The translations under genes were made by a program, and so were the position numbers. The notes beneath the pieces are model-generated. The model had not been told where the DNA came from and made no database searches. It worked only from the letters and a program-made list of their open reading frames with translations. A stretch of 64,000 bases of DNA from Aurelia coerulea (lineage: Eukaryota; Cnidaria; Scyphozoa; Semaeostomeae; Ulmaridae), in NCBI GenBank assembly GCA_039566865.1, contig CM076949.1:24900501-24964500 (forward strand). The letters run 5' to 3'. The number at the start of each line of letters is the position of its first letter. The stretch's first letter is position 1. Below are positions 12,901 to 21,390 of the stretch, in pieces.

Positions 12901-14064
12901 TCAGAGTACCCCCCCCCAGGCTTTAAGATCGCTATTATTACTATATTTCTCCTTGAAAAGAGCTGTCGTCAGAAAAGCTATATTTCTGAAGGTGTATCTA
13001 TAATTTCCAACGATTCTTTGGAGGATGTTAAACGTTTTGATATTTTTCCTTTCTCCAGTGACTATGACACAATTCAACGAATAAATAATGTAGCTCGCGA
13101 AGATTTACAAGAAAAAATTGTCATTCCTTTGGTAAGGATTACATTTCAATTTTATTTTTCATTTCTACTTTCATAAATTGCTGATTTGTTTTCGTCCATT
13201 TTCATGACAAAAATCTTAGTTGGTCTGCGCAAAGCAGTTTTCTTTCTTGTGTCGGAAATGACATTTGCATATCTCAATTTAAAAAGTTTAGGAATTTTAT
13301 GATAGTGAAAGCTTTAATTTTGGGACTGATATGTTTCAATTTATTTTATGTTTCATTCTTTCCCTAAGTCTTTGAATATCAAGACCTCTAGCTATTCTAA
13401 AAAAATCTGAATCGAACAATGTTTTATGCATTTTGTAAAAACTTCTAATGTAGACTTATGACGATGAGTCTCTTGTTTCCCTGTGCTCTTTGACTTCAAG
13501 ATGACGCTTCGGTCAACAGAGACTCATATTATTACTCTGAAAAAGCTGACCCTATTTAGGCCCAACCTCTTGGCTTCCTAGAGTACCAATCAGATGGCGA
13601 GATTTGTGGATTGCTATGGTGATGGCAAATATGATGGAACTTTCGATTGGATCGAACAACTGATAACATTCAGACGAGATTCGAGATTAGAGGCCGTTAT
13701 TCGAGATTCGAAGCCGTGATTCCATGATAATTCTGATGAATGCCGGTTTTTTCACTGTTTCATTGTGAGTCCCTGTTGAGCAATGTTTACCGCAGGGATA
13801 CAAGGGACTCATCGTCATAATTCTATTTCGAATGTGCACAACAATGTTTCATATCAAAATTCATAAAGCTATCGCTCAATCCAGGCTCTTTTGTAGAATA
13901 GCTAAAAGGTCTTTTGTTGTTATGAATAGCCTTTTTGAATAACAAATTTTATGTCTTTCTTTTATTCGTAGGCACTTAGTTTAAAACTTACGAAAAAAGA
14001 TCTGAAGAAACTTCATGCAGAGGCGCTCAGAAAGCGACCGGACCTTGCTTTGACCAAATCATGA
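6278..14064 (+). CDS. TBC-domain Rab GTPase-activating protein, TBC1D10-like
   Basis: Proposed coding exons: 6278-6465, 7313-7412, 7770-7883, 8139-8242, 8474-8540, 9234-9281, 9629-9694, 11480-11518, 11593-11654, 12002-12054, 12272-12353, 13059-13131, 13972-14064. All have GT donors and AG acceptors, all phases agree, and the product is 362 residues. The TBC domain runs from about residue 100 to 305: 'CRKGIPSAVRGIIWQYL' (about 102-119), the arginine finger in IxxDxxR form 'IKKDVPRTF' (R154), the glutamine finger 'IGYSQ' (Q191; canonical YCQ here is YSQ), 'VLLMHMTEE', 'IDPVMYIVEWMMCMFSR' and 'LRIWDIFFCEG'. The WDIFFCEG and VEWMMC blocks and the order of motifs fit the TBC1D10/EPI64 branch, whose members switch off Rab35 or Rab27 in membrane traffic. 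The protein stops soon after the domain and lacks the long C-terminal tail of vertebrate EPI64. The least certain exon is 11480-11518; against relatives, about seven residues seem missing between residues 229 and 230, so a small exon may be overlooked. The start ATG sits in a good context (GAGAGATGG). Confidence 0.85.
9001..9166 (+). mobile_element. Short inverted-repeat element (AGACCTTTTAGC family), copy 1
   Basis: Begins AGACCTTCTAGCTATTCTAG and ends AGAATAGCTAAAAGGTCT, so the ends are 18-20 bp inverted repeats. It is 166 bp, in an intron of the TBC gene. No coding potential. Related copies are at 10106-10286 and 13382-13912, with partial copies at about 14985-15053, 22645-22679 and 43012-43130. 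Confidence 0.75.
9883..9970. repeat. GATT microsatellite
   Basis: About twenty tandem TTGA/GATT units with a few substitutions, in the intron between TBC exons 7 and 8. Confidence 0.9.
10106..10286 (+). mobile_element. AGACCTTTTAGC-family element, copy 2
   Basis: Left end ACCTTTTAGCTATTCTGAA, right end TAGAATAGCTAAAAGGTCT, about 181 bp, intronic in the TBC gene. The internal sequence (AATCGAACGATATTTT…CGCTCGATCTAGGCTC) is shared with copy 3 and with the fragment at 43012. Confidence 0.75.
12492..12920. mobile_element. G-rich-ended hAT-like element with 8-bp duplication
   Basis: Starts CCCGGGGGGGGGCACTC and ends GAGTACCCCCCCCCAGG. The flanks are CTTAAAGA (12484-12491) and CTTTAAGA (12921-12928), which match at 7 of 8 positions. 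It is 429 bp, non-coding, and lies in the intron between TBC exons 11 and 12. A related element is at 44039-44428. Confidence 0.65.
13382..13912 (+). mobile_element. AGACCTTTTAGC-family element, copy 3, interrupted
   Basis: Ends AGACCTCTAGCTATTCTAA and GTAGAATAGCTAAAAGGTCT. The element is split at about 13458 by a 359-bp insertion (next entry); the two halves together resemble copy 2. Intronic in the TBC gene, directly upstream of its last exon. Confidence 0.72.
13459..13817. mobile_element. Nested inverted-repeat element with TA duplication
   Basis: Starts TGACGATGAGTCTCTTGT, ends GGACTCATCGTCA, flanked by TA on both sides (13457-58, 13818-19), which is typical of Tc1/mariner-type elements. 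359 bp, no transposase. A one-ended relative is at about 17711-17755. Confidence 0.72.
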
Positions 14065-14091
14065 TTTTGGGTAAATATTCGTTGAATGTAA

Positions 14092-14097
14092 AATAAA
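14092..14097 (+). terminator. Polyadenylation signal of the TBC gene
   Basis: AATAAA 28 bases after the TGA at 14062-14064. Confidence 0.6.
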
Positions 14098-14302
14098 TTC
14101 GATGCCACATTTTAGATATTATCTTGGTGACAAGGCGTGGGGATTTTGGCTAGTAGCAGAGCAATTTAGTGGGAATTTTATTTTGCTAAATACTTGGCTA
14201 TTTCCTATCGAAATTGAAAAATAGAAAATTTATTCCGTTGCTAAATACCGGGTGTTTGGGTGAATCAAAAATGGTCTCTGTTTGAAAGGCCACTACTCCT
14301 CG

Positions 14303-14830
14303 AGCATAGGTTCCAAATCTTTAACTCAGCGTAAAAAGGCAGGTGTAAAATTCAATGATCTATTTCTTCTGATTGAATGGCTTGAAAGAAACTTTAGACA
14401 CTTATCTATAATTCTACCGTTGGACTTTTTAGAAAATTTGAATATTTTTCAAAATTACAGCGTATTTTACATTTCAGCTCATTTTAGGATGTGACGTCAT
14501 CAAATTTCCAAATCATAAACCAGATGAGTGACAGACTTTTGCTTGATACCATATTGTAGGCATCCACAAACTATAGTTTTCTTCGAAATTACTTCATGTT
14601 GCGTCAAACGGTTTAGAAATTACGATGGTTTTAAGTTTTTTTGAAGATTTTTCTTGAATTCTTGGAAAGGGAGAAAAACACTCTAATTCTGAAACTATTA
14701 AAGATTTCAGAAAAGTCCAACGGTAGAATTATAGAGAAAAAATAGCTAAAGTTTCTTTGAAGTCATTCAGTTCAAAGAAATAGGTCACTCAATTTTACAC
14801 CAACCTTTTTAAAGATTTGGAACCTATGCT
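14303..14830. mobile_element. Foldback element with 9-bp duplication (AGCATAGG family), copy 1
   Basis: Starts AGCATAGGTTCCAAATCTTT and ends as its reverse complement (…TTTGGAACCTATGCT). The arms remain complementary deep into the element (for example TCTATAATTCTACCGTTGGA against TCCAACGGTAGAATTATAGA). The flanks are TACTCCTCG (14294-14302) and TGCTCCTCG (14831-14839), 8 of 9 identical. It sits inside a copy of the CCGGGTGAG family. A 9-bp duplication with long inverted repeats points to Mutator-like (MULE) elements. Confidence 0.7.
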
Positions 14831-15998
14831 TGCTCCTCGGATATCAAGGCAATCATGTTGGTAAGTATACTTTTCAATAGTGGACATTTTCAAATATATT
14901 TCAAAATTCACCTGACTGAAATTGGCTAATCCGTTCTGAAATTATCAAGAAAATCCCTTAAAAACCTTTAAAAAAGCTTCGAAAAAGGCCTAAAATCACG
15001 AATAGAAATAATGCTCGATCCAGGCTCTTTTGTAGAATAACTAAAAGGTCTATAGGCCTTTACGCAAAATCCAACAATCCATCATAAAAATGCGAGAATC
15101 TCTTGAAAGACCGACTTGAAGGTTTCGCCTCCCTTCCAAGTCGCCTAAGGGCGTGCGTCTCTAACGGCAACCCACTAGATTTGCTAGTAATATTTAGACT
15201 GGAAAACAGAGCGCCTTGTTTGCAGCGGTAAAGTGACATACATTCTAAGATCTTGTTTGAAGATTTTATCATATTGAAAAGAAATATTCTAAGAATCTTA
15301 CCAGCTTTTTGGAATGTGGCTGTTCATTTTTCGAGCTTCATTTGCATACTCCCAATTTTTATTTTTTGGTACTCTGGACAGATTTAAAAATTTACCAACA
15401 CATTTCATTTCACAACGTTTACCGATGAACTCAGCATTTTCAATCGACACAGGGCCGTCGCTAGATATATCAAGCTAGGGGGTGCAAGCTCTCAATTTGC
15501 CAATTGGCGAGCGTGGCTTTTGGGCATGGCCATTTATTGTCACACACACACGTACTTCTCGTTGAGAGGCTCAATTTCCTCTCCATAGAGAAACTTTTTG
15601 ACGATCAATATTTTTGTTGCATATTCACCCATATGGCAGTTATTCACCCCTGAACCGTATCTAGAAATTTTGTAGCTATATTGGGAATGATCAATTTTAA
15701 CGCCCATGCTGTAACGCTGATTAATGATAGGAATGATCTGATCATAATCTAATCATTGATATAGTTGATTGCAATCGTAACGATCATATAATGTACGAGA
15801 TGTATATAGCTAAACTATGCCTTCTTGATTTTCGATGATATGTATATATAGACTAATCGTTGACTTGGAAAGGGGTTATAGGGTTAAATGTGTGAGATAT
15901 AAGTTTTCAATCTTTGGTGTTGTTGAGCTTTTCTGCTGTGAAAATTCAACATTTAATGCATTTCATCTTTGACTGTGACAAGTTATCCCTGTGACAAC

Positions 15999-16400
15999 TA
16001 GCCCCACTCTCCCCTAATTTGGATGAGGTGTGGGACTTTTTTTCCACAAAACTAGGAACCTGGAACATGTCTCTTGGAAGTTAGGTACACTCTCCCCTAA
16101 TTTAAATGCGGTGTGGGACTTTATTTCCACAAAATTAGGAACCTGGAACATGTCTCTTGAAAGTCAGCCACACTCTCCCCCTATTTAAATGCAGTGTGGG
16201 TTTTTATTTCCACAAAACTAGGAGCATGGAACATGTCTCTTGGAAGTTAGCCACACTCTCCCCCTAATTTGGATGAGGTGTGGGACTTTATTTCCATACA
16301 AATATGAACCTGGAACATGTCTCTTGGAAGTTAGCCACACTCTCCCCTAATTTAAATGCGGTGTGGGTCTTTATTTCCACAAACTAGGAACCCCCTAATG
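15999..16400. repeat. Tandem repeat, about 83-bp unit, just under 5 copies
   Basis: The word ACTCTCCCC recurs at about 16006, 16088, 16172, 16255 and 16339 (spacing 82-84). Each unit also has GTGTGGGACTTTATTTCCAC and GGAACATGTCTCTTGGAAGT. No coding frame is kept. Confidence 0.92.
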
Positions 16401-16666
16401 ACTAGAGAGGCTTTCCACCCTCCTTACAGTATGTGAGCCACACGTGCTCTTCAGGAAAATGTTTTCATTGCTGCTGGCAGCTGAGAAAATTCGATGAAGA
16501 GCTCTTAGCCTCTTAGCCAATGATCTTTACACTGTGTTTGATGTATATAAGATTGCATCATTTCTTTGACGTAAGTAATTAGTCGAAATACATGAAAAAA
16601 GGATGTCTGCCTAAAGGATTTGAATGTACCCCATGACACCGATGTATATTTTCAAGCCACATTTAA

Positions 16667-16800
16667 AGGGAGTTCAAAGACCAGCAGCCTTTGCCGTCGT
16701 TTGTTTTTGTTTTTGTGAATTTCGTACAGTCAGTTATTCTGGAAGCTGTGCAGAGCAAGTCGCTGATTTCCCGCAAAGCATGCTGGTCTTTGTACTCCCT
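16667..16800. mobile_element. TTAA-flanked short element (AGGGAGT family)
   Basis: Starts AGGGAGTTCAAAGACCAGCA and ends TGCTGGTCTTTGTACTCCCT (19 of 20 symmetrical), with TTAA at 16663-16666 and 16801-16804. 134 bp. A piggyBac-like target site. A second copy lies at about 26459-26599. Confidence 0.82.
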
Positions 16801-16804
16801 TTAA

Positions 16805-17119
16805 AGGGGCTCAGTCATCAAACAGTAAACAAATCCGTAAACTCGCACGTGTCGGGGATTATCCATTGTTCATCCATTGTTCTCTGCAGTTTGTTTGGTG
16901 GCTTCACCCAAGCCACAAAAAAGTGACCGTTAAAGATCCACTTATATCCGAGCAATCGTAGAAGATATGAATGTTTGGTTTGTTCCTTAGTGAAGTACAA
17001 GGATTAATGCCCAAACAGCAACTTTCATTTTGAAAAAAATTCGAAAATCCTGTGTGATATCACCTTTCAAAAAACTGCAAAAATCATCGTTTTGTTTACA
17101 TTTTGACGACGGAGCCCCT
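16805..17119 (-). mobile_element. TTAA-flanked element (AGGGGCTCCGTCGTC family), copy 1
   Basis: Ends AGGGGCTCAGTCATCAAAC and GACGACGGAGCCCCT, with TTAA at 16801-16804 and 17120-17123. 315 bp, inverted relative to the copies at 33892-34191 and 36795-37108. Its left TTAA is also the right TTAA of the neighbouring element. The open frames inside it are shared by the copies only because the DNA is shared. Confidence 0.85.
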
Positions 17120-18061
17120 TTAAGGAGGTCTGTCTCTACTTTTTTGTCGAAACGGTGATTTCGCAGTTTCTTGAAAGGACGTATGAACACAGGGACATAT
17201 GAACTTAGCGTGGATCCTTGTATTTAGTTTATTTTTAATTGATCATCAAATGAATTTAACTGCTTGTCATATCGTAGCCAAAAACTCTATTTTCGTACCG
17301 AAAGCTGTAAATAGATTTGTTGTTAAATATTACTAATGGTATCTTATGATTATGATCGCTTATATGTTAGGCTAATCTTCTAATTTTGATTCAGAAAAAT
17401 TTATTTTTTGAAGGAAGTAAATACTGTTGTTTCCTCTTTGCCGAATCTGAGATATACAATGTGGCGTACTCGTATTTGGAGAGAGTCCCTTTTTCGTCTG
17501 AATTTTAGATGCTTCATGTCACTCATTAAAGTTTGTCTGCTATTAGATGTCAGGTGAGAAAGTTCGCAAATAAAAACAATTGACGAGTTTTGCACTACTT
17601 AAAGTACCAAACAAAAACTATCCACTTTTTTTCAATAATTTATTTTAAGTGGGCTGAAAGGATTTCTTGCTATGTAAGCTAATTTAGGCATCCAGGCATG
17701 GGACCCCTAGTTTAACCCTAGACTTATGACTTTTCGTCCCTTATTTCCCTGCGTTCTTTGATTTGCTGATATCAATTGGTAATAGGCCCTAGTCGTCCCT
17801 TTGAAGGACTTTAGACAGTACGCAATAAATCGTACACTGGGTGGATTTGGAAGATTTGACTTGATCTCTAGCTAAAATCCAAAACTAGATTCGAAGATTT
17901 TTTGTATATTTCTTGCTCGTCTGTTTCTTGAGCTGTCGTCCCAAGCGGTGCTTGAGAGCCGCAGCTTGTATGCTTCTGTGGAGGAAAAATTTGTATCGCT
18001 ACCTCCAAGTAGAACATGTTAGTTTCCCCTCCGCAGAAGTTACAAGTTGCGGCGCTCAAGC

Positions 18062-18150
18062 TAGACTTGCCCCAAGTCTATTTCGTCAACTGTAATAAGT
18101 CTACCTGAACCTTCCATTTTTTTTGACGAAATAGACTTGGGGCAAGTCTA
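18062..18150. mobile_element. 89-bp palindromic element with perfect 9-bp duplication
   Basis: Starts TAGACTTGCCCCAAGTCTAT and ends ATAGACTTGGGGCAAGTCTA; the arms (about 28 bp each) are inverted repeats and enclose only about 33 bp. CGCTCAAGC stands on both sides (18053-18061 and 18151-18159). A related copy is at about 33769-33879, and one end at about 19181-19195. Confidence 0.85.
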
Positions 18151-18265
18151 CGCTCAAGCATAACTGCAGTGTCTACAGCTACCCATAAGTTCAGGAAGCT
18201 ATTTGTTTTTTCCTGTCTCCAACAAATTTTGCTTTCTTCCCATTTTTCAATGATTTGATTTTTAA

Positions 18266-18761
18266 AGAGCCATTGCCATCCAGGGTCCTTTGCGGGCACG
18301 CTAAAAATTCAGACTGTCTGAAAACCGAATTTGATCTGAGCAGAAACCATGTATTCATACTGCAGTAGTTAAACTGATAGAAAAGTCAATGTTGTTGTTT
18401 GGTTGCAAGATGCCTTAGCTTGTAGCTCTGTTTGTCTGGTTTATATAAATGTACTTTTTCAATGTTTTTTTTCCTTTTTAAGGCCTCGGGGTTTACATAG
18501 TATTTTGCTCCTCTTGGTATCGTAGTCGTAGTGTTGTAAAGTAGATTAAGTAGTGTAGGTAGTAATCTGTCATGTAAATTTTTTAGATTGAATATATATA
18601 AAAAAAAAAAAGTCGACGAATAGTCATATTTTTCGGGACTTTTCTTATCAGTTTCAACTACTACTGCAGTGTGGATCGATATTTTCACTTAGGCCAAATT
18701 CGATTTCAGACTGCCAGAAACTGCAGAATGCCCGCAAAGGACCATGGGTAACAATAGCCCT
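18266..18761. mobile_element. TTAA-flanked foldback element interrupted by a LINE tail
   Basis: Starts AGAGCCATTGCCATCCAGGG and ends with a near reverse complement (…CATGGGTAACAATAGCCCT); TTAA at 18262-18265 and 18762-18765. The inner arms also pair (CCTTTGCGGGCA with TGCCCGCAAAGG; CTGCAGTAGTTAAACTGATA with its complement). A LINE 3' tail at about 18389-18611 sits near the centre. Confidence 0.72.
18389..18611 (+). mobile_element. LINE 3' tail with poly(A)
   Basis: Shares GCTCCTCTTGGTATCGTAGT and GTAATCTGTCATGTAAATTT with the tail at 59740-60412 and, more loosely, with 42782-42985. It ends in an A-run at about 18599-18611. AAAAGTC occurs at both borders, a possible target duplication. Confidence 0.65.
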
Positions 18762-18898
18762 TTAAGTGAACTTTGAGAAAAACGAAACATCACAGCATTT
18801 GGTTGAAAATGACTACCTTATACACTACTCTCTATTATACTAGCCCTACATCTACACTATAATGAGATAAGCTTTATTATTCCTATTCTTGCCGCAAG

Positions 18899-19076
18899 CA
18901 TAGGCGTAGGAGACAGGGGGACAGGGAGGGCTGCAGCCCCCCCCCCCAACGTCAGAAAAATTTGCAAAAATCAGGCATAATCGGGCAGAAATCCGCCTCA
19001 AGTCGGGCAAAATTTTCTCAAACAATGGACTTTTTATCGGGCAGCCCCCCCAGATTTTATCTCCCCCACGCCGATG
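18899..19076. mobile_element. Short hAT-like element with 8-bp duplication
   Basis: Starts CATAGGCGTAGGAGACAGGG and ends CCCCCACGCCGATG. The flanks are GCCGCAAG (18891-18898) and GCTGCAAG (19077-19084), 7 of 8 identical. 178 bp, G/C-rich ends, non-coding. Confidence 0.7.
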
Positions 19077-19084
19077 GCTGCAAG

Positions 19085-21160
19085 TCCCGCTAGTCACAGC
19101 GAGAACGGTGAGGGAAGAGAGCAGCGCTTGAAACTCATCCCTCCAGCTCACTTTGTTCTCTGTTCGGTGACGAATGGGCCTTGGGGCAAGTCTATATTAT
19201 TCCAGGCCTACTTCTACTTCACTACACTAAAATTAAATAAGCTTTCTATGGTAAAAATGTTCGTCGATTCATAATGACGGAATTCGTTGTGCTCATATCT
19301 GGAATTAAAAAGCTTAACAGCATCATGCCAGTGAAATAGTTAAGTCAAGGCCTATCGTTCATCTCCTACCTTACATCATCGAAAGGTAATGGTCATTTGT
19401 AAATGATGTATTTGTCAAAAAGTTAGTATCGAACAATACGTGTAGAATGAATTGCGGTAAAAATTTCCACCAGGAATTTTGCATACTATTCTTAAAGGCT
19501 TTGCTTCCCAGGGTATTTGCGCACAAAAAATCAACTTTTGAATATTTGACTCAGAATTGGTAACATTAAATCAACCATCGTTTCCCCTTGCTCTCAATAA
19601 AATAAGTTCTCAGTAGCACTCGAACCGTACGTAAGCCCTAATTTAGTGCACCTTTCAAATGTTCCAAACCATGCAATTCTTTCGTGGGCCTAGCTTTCGT
19701 CATACAGATTTCCCTGTCTGCCTGTAACCTCGCACCCCTCTGACGCGTCAAATGAAAGTACCCAGGACAAAATGTTTCAAATACGCTAACACTTAAGAGG
19801 AATAAATCAAGAAAGCGCTAACCTCTGACCATACAATAAATTGCATCTTCTCTTCGGGGTGGCTTGCTCAGCAGCGGACAGCAGGATAAACAAACTTTTC
19901 TTCGATATTTGAAATGCAAGAACTCTTGATTTCTCTCAGTCGCGCGCTACAAGTAGCAGCACAGAAGCTTGGGATATGATATGACCAGCGATAAAATGTG
20001 GCCTGTTGTGTTTGCGAGTATTCATGGGTAAAAAGCACGCAAGGGGGTATAGGTATTCAAAAAAGTTTCTGAGGCAAAATTACTCCAACAACTAATAGCA
20101 TCCTCTGGGGAAATCAAGGTTTGGTTGTACTTCTTGTTGGAATTGGGCAGCTGATTCTCCTTGGGACGATTTCCAAAGACTAAGGTTTTGTTATTTCTCA
20201 CTTCTCGTTGAAATGATCAAATTCTTCACCTGTGCTGCCTGCTGTTTTAGCCCCCGAAGGAATATTCTTTCGAGAAAAATAACATTTCAAGAATTTGGTA
20301 TATGACCAAAGAATTCAGAAACAAAGTTCTTTTGTGATAATTAGCAAGAGACTACGTGAACATTACAATATGGCAAATTTGCATGGAGGGAACAATGCAG
20401 AGGTTTTTATCCATCAAATGAAGACATCGCAGAGGTTTCAGATCAAATAATCGTTAATCATTGATTAGTGATTTCATGATTATCTATTGATCACTAATGA
20501 AATCAGTGCAGACTGGGTTAATCAAAATCCATAAAAACCCTCCCTGTAAAGGCCATGAGAACAGTGCATTTTGTTGTTATCCCTCAATTCTAACGTAATC
20601 AATCCTACATAAAGCCATGCATCTACCCTTAAATTTATCAAATAATTCGATCTTAATGTCTTCTAAAACAATTTAATTGTGACTACATTACTGTGCGAAT
20701 CCCTTGGTATAGAGAGTACCTGATCGTTCAGCTTTGGTCAGTTTTACCTGCAACGAATTTTCGAATAAGAAACTTAGGGTAACGTGCCATCGAATTCCTG
20801 TCAATGTCGAACGTTTCTATTATAGCAAATCTTCACTGCTGACTTTACTTGTAGCTTAGCCTTGTCATAAGTGCTTCCAATGGTGGCACCAGGGTAGGGA
20901 TAGGGGGCTACAGCCCCTCCATCGGAAGAACTTAGCCCCTGAATTTGGCAGTTGGTTTTGTAAACTGCAGTTATTTCAGCTCCCTTGTCAGAAGTTCTAT
21001 CCCTCTATCAGAAGATTTCTAGCGCCACCTCTAAGCGCTTCTCGTAAGAAATTTGGTGCAAATCTCTAAAATTGTTCTGTTCATGGCGCACGGCATAATT
21101 TCTTCCTTCCTTTCATTTCGATGACTGTTGAAACTTTTCATTGGAATCTCCGCACATCTC
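19085..21160. other. Intergenic between TBC and TRP genes, mostly unassigned
   Basis: No supported exon. Contains an imperfect palindrome at about 20447-20500 (ATCATTGATTAGTGATTTCA region) and a GC-rich remnant at 20895-20950 with GGGGGCTACAGCCCCTCC. The two neighbouring genes converge on this stretch. Confidence 0.4.
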
Positions 21161-21163
21161 GGC

Positions 21164-21186
21164 TTTATTTCAGTAGCATTTTTATT
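21164..21186 (-). terminator. Candidate polyadenylation signals of the TRP gene
   Basis: Read on the minus strand, AATAAA occurs at 21186-21181 and again at 21169-21164, about 205-225 bases after the stop codon. Confidence 0.45.
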
Positions 21187-21390
21187 CTCCTAAAAAAGCC
21201 TTCATTTTCATTAAAAATTCTTCATTTTGCGTCAAATACTGGAATCACTTGAATTGTTCTCTTTTTCATTCAAAATATCGTGAAATATTTCATCATATTT
21301 TATCAATATTTCGTCCAATATTTCACGTAATTCAAACACTCGTCTTTTCGCAGAATTACTTTTGTTGGAAATGCCAACATCTTACTGAGA

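Noticed and set aside
15452..15490. hAT-like end CAGGGCCGTCGCTAG
   Set aside because: Only one end visible; no partner or duplication found nearby.
16818..17000. 60-codon frame that recurs almost unchanged at 36913-37095
   Set aside because: Conservation is explained by both lying in copies of the same non-coding TTAA element.
18852..19274. Overlapping frames on both strands
   Set aside because: Located in a short hAT-like element and its flanks; proline/glycine bias comes from the G/C-rich ends.
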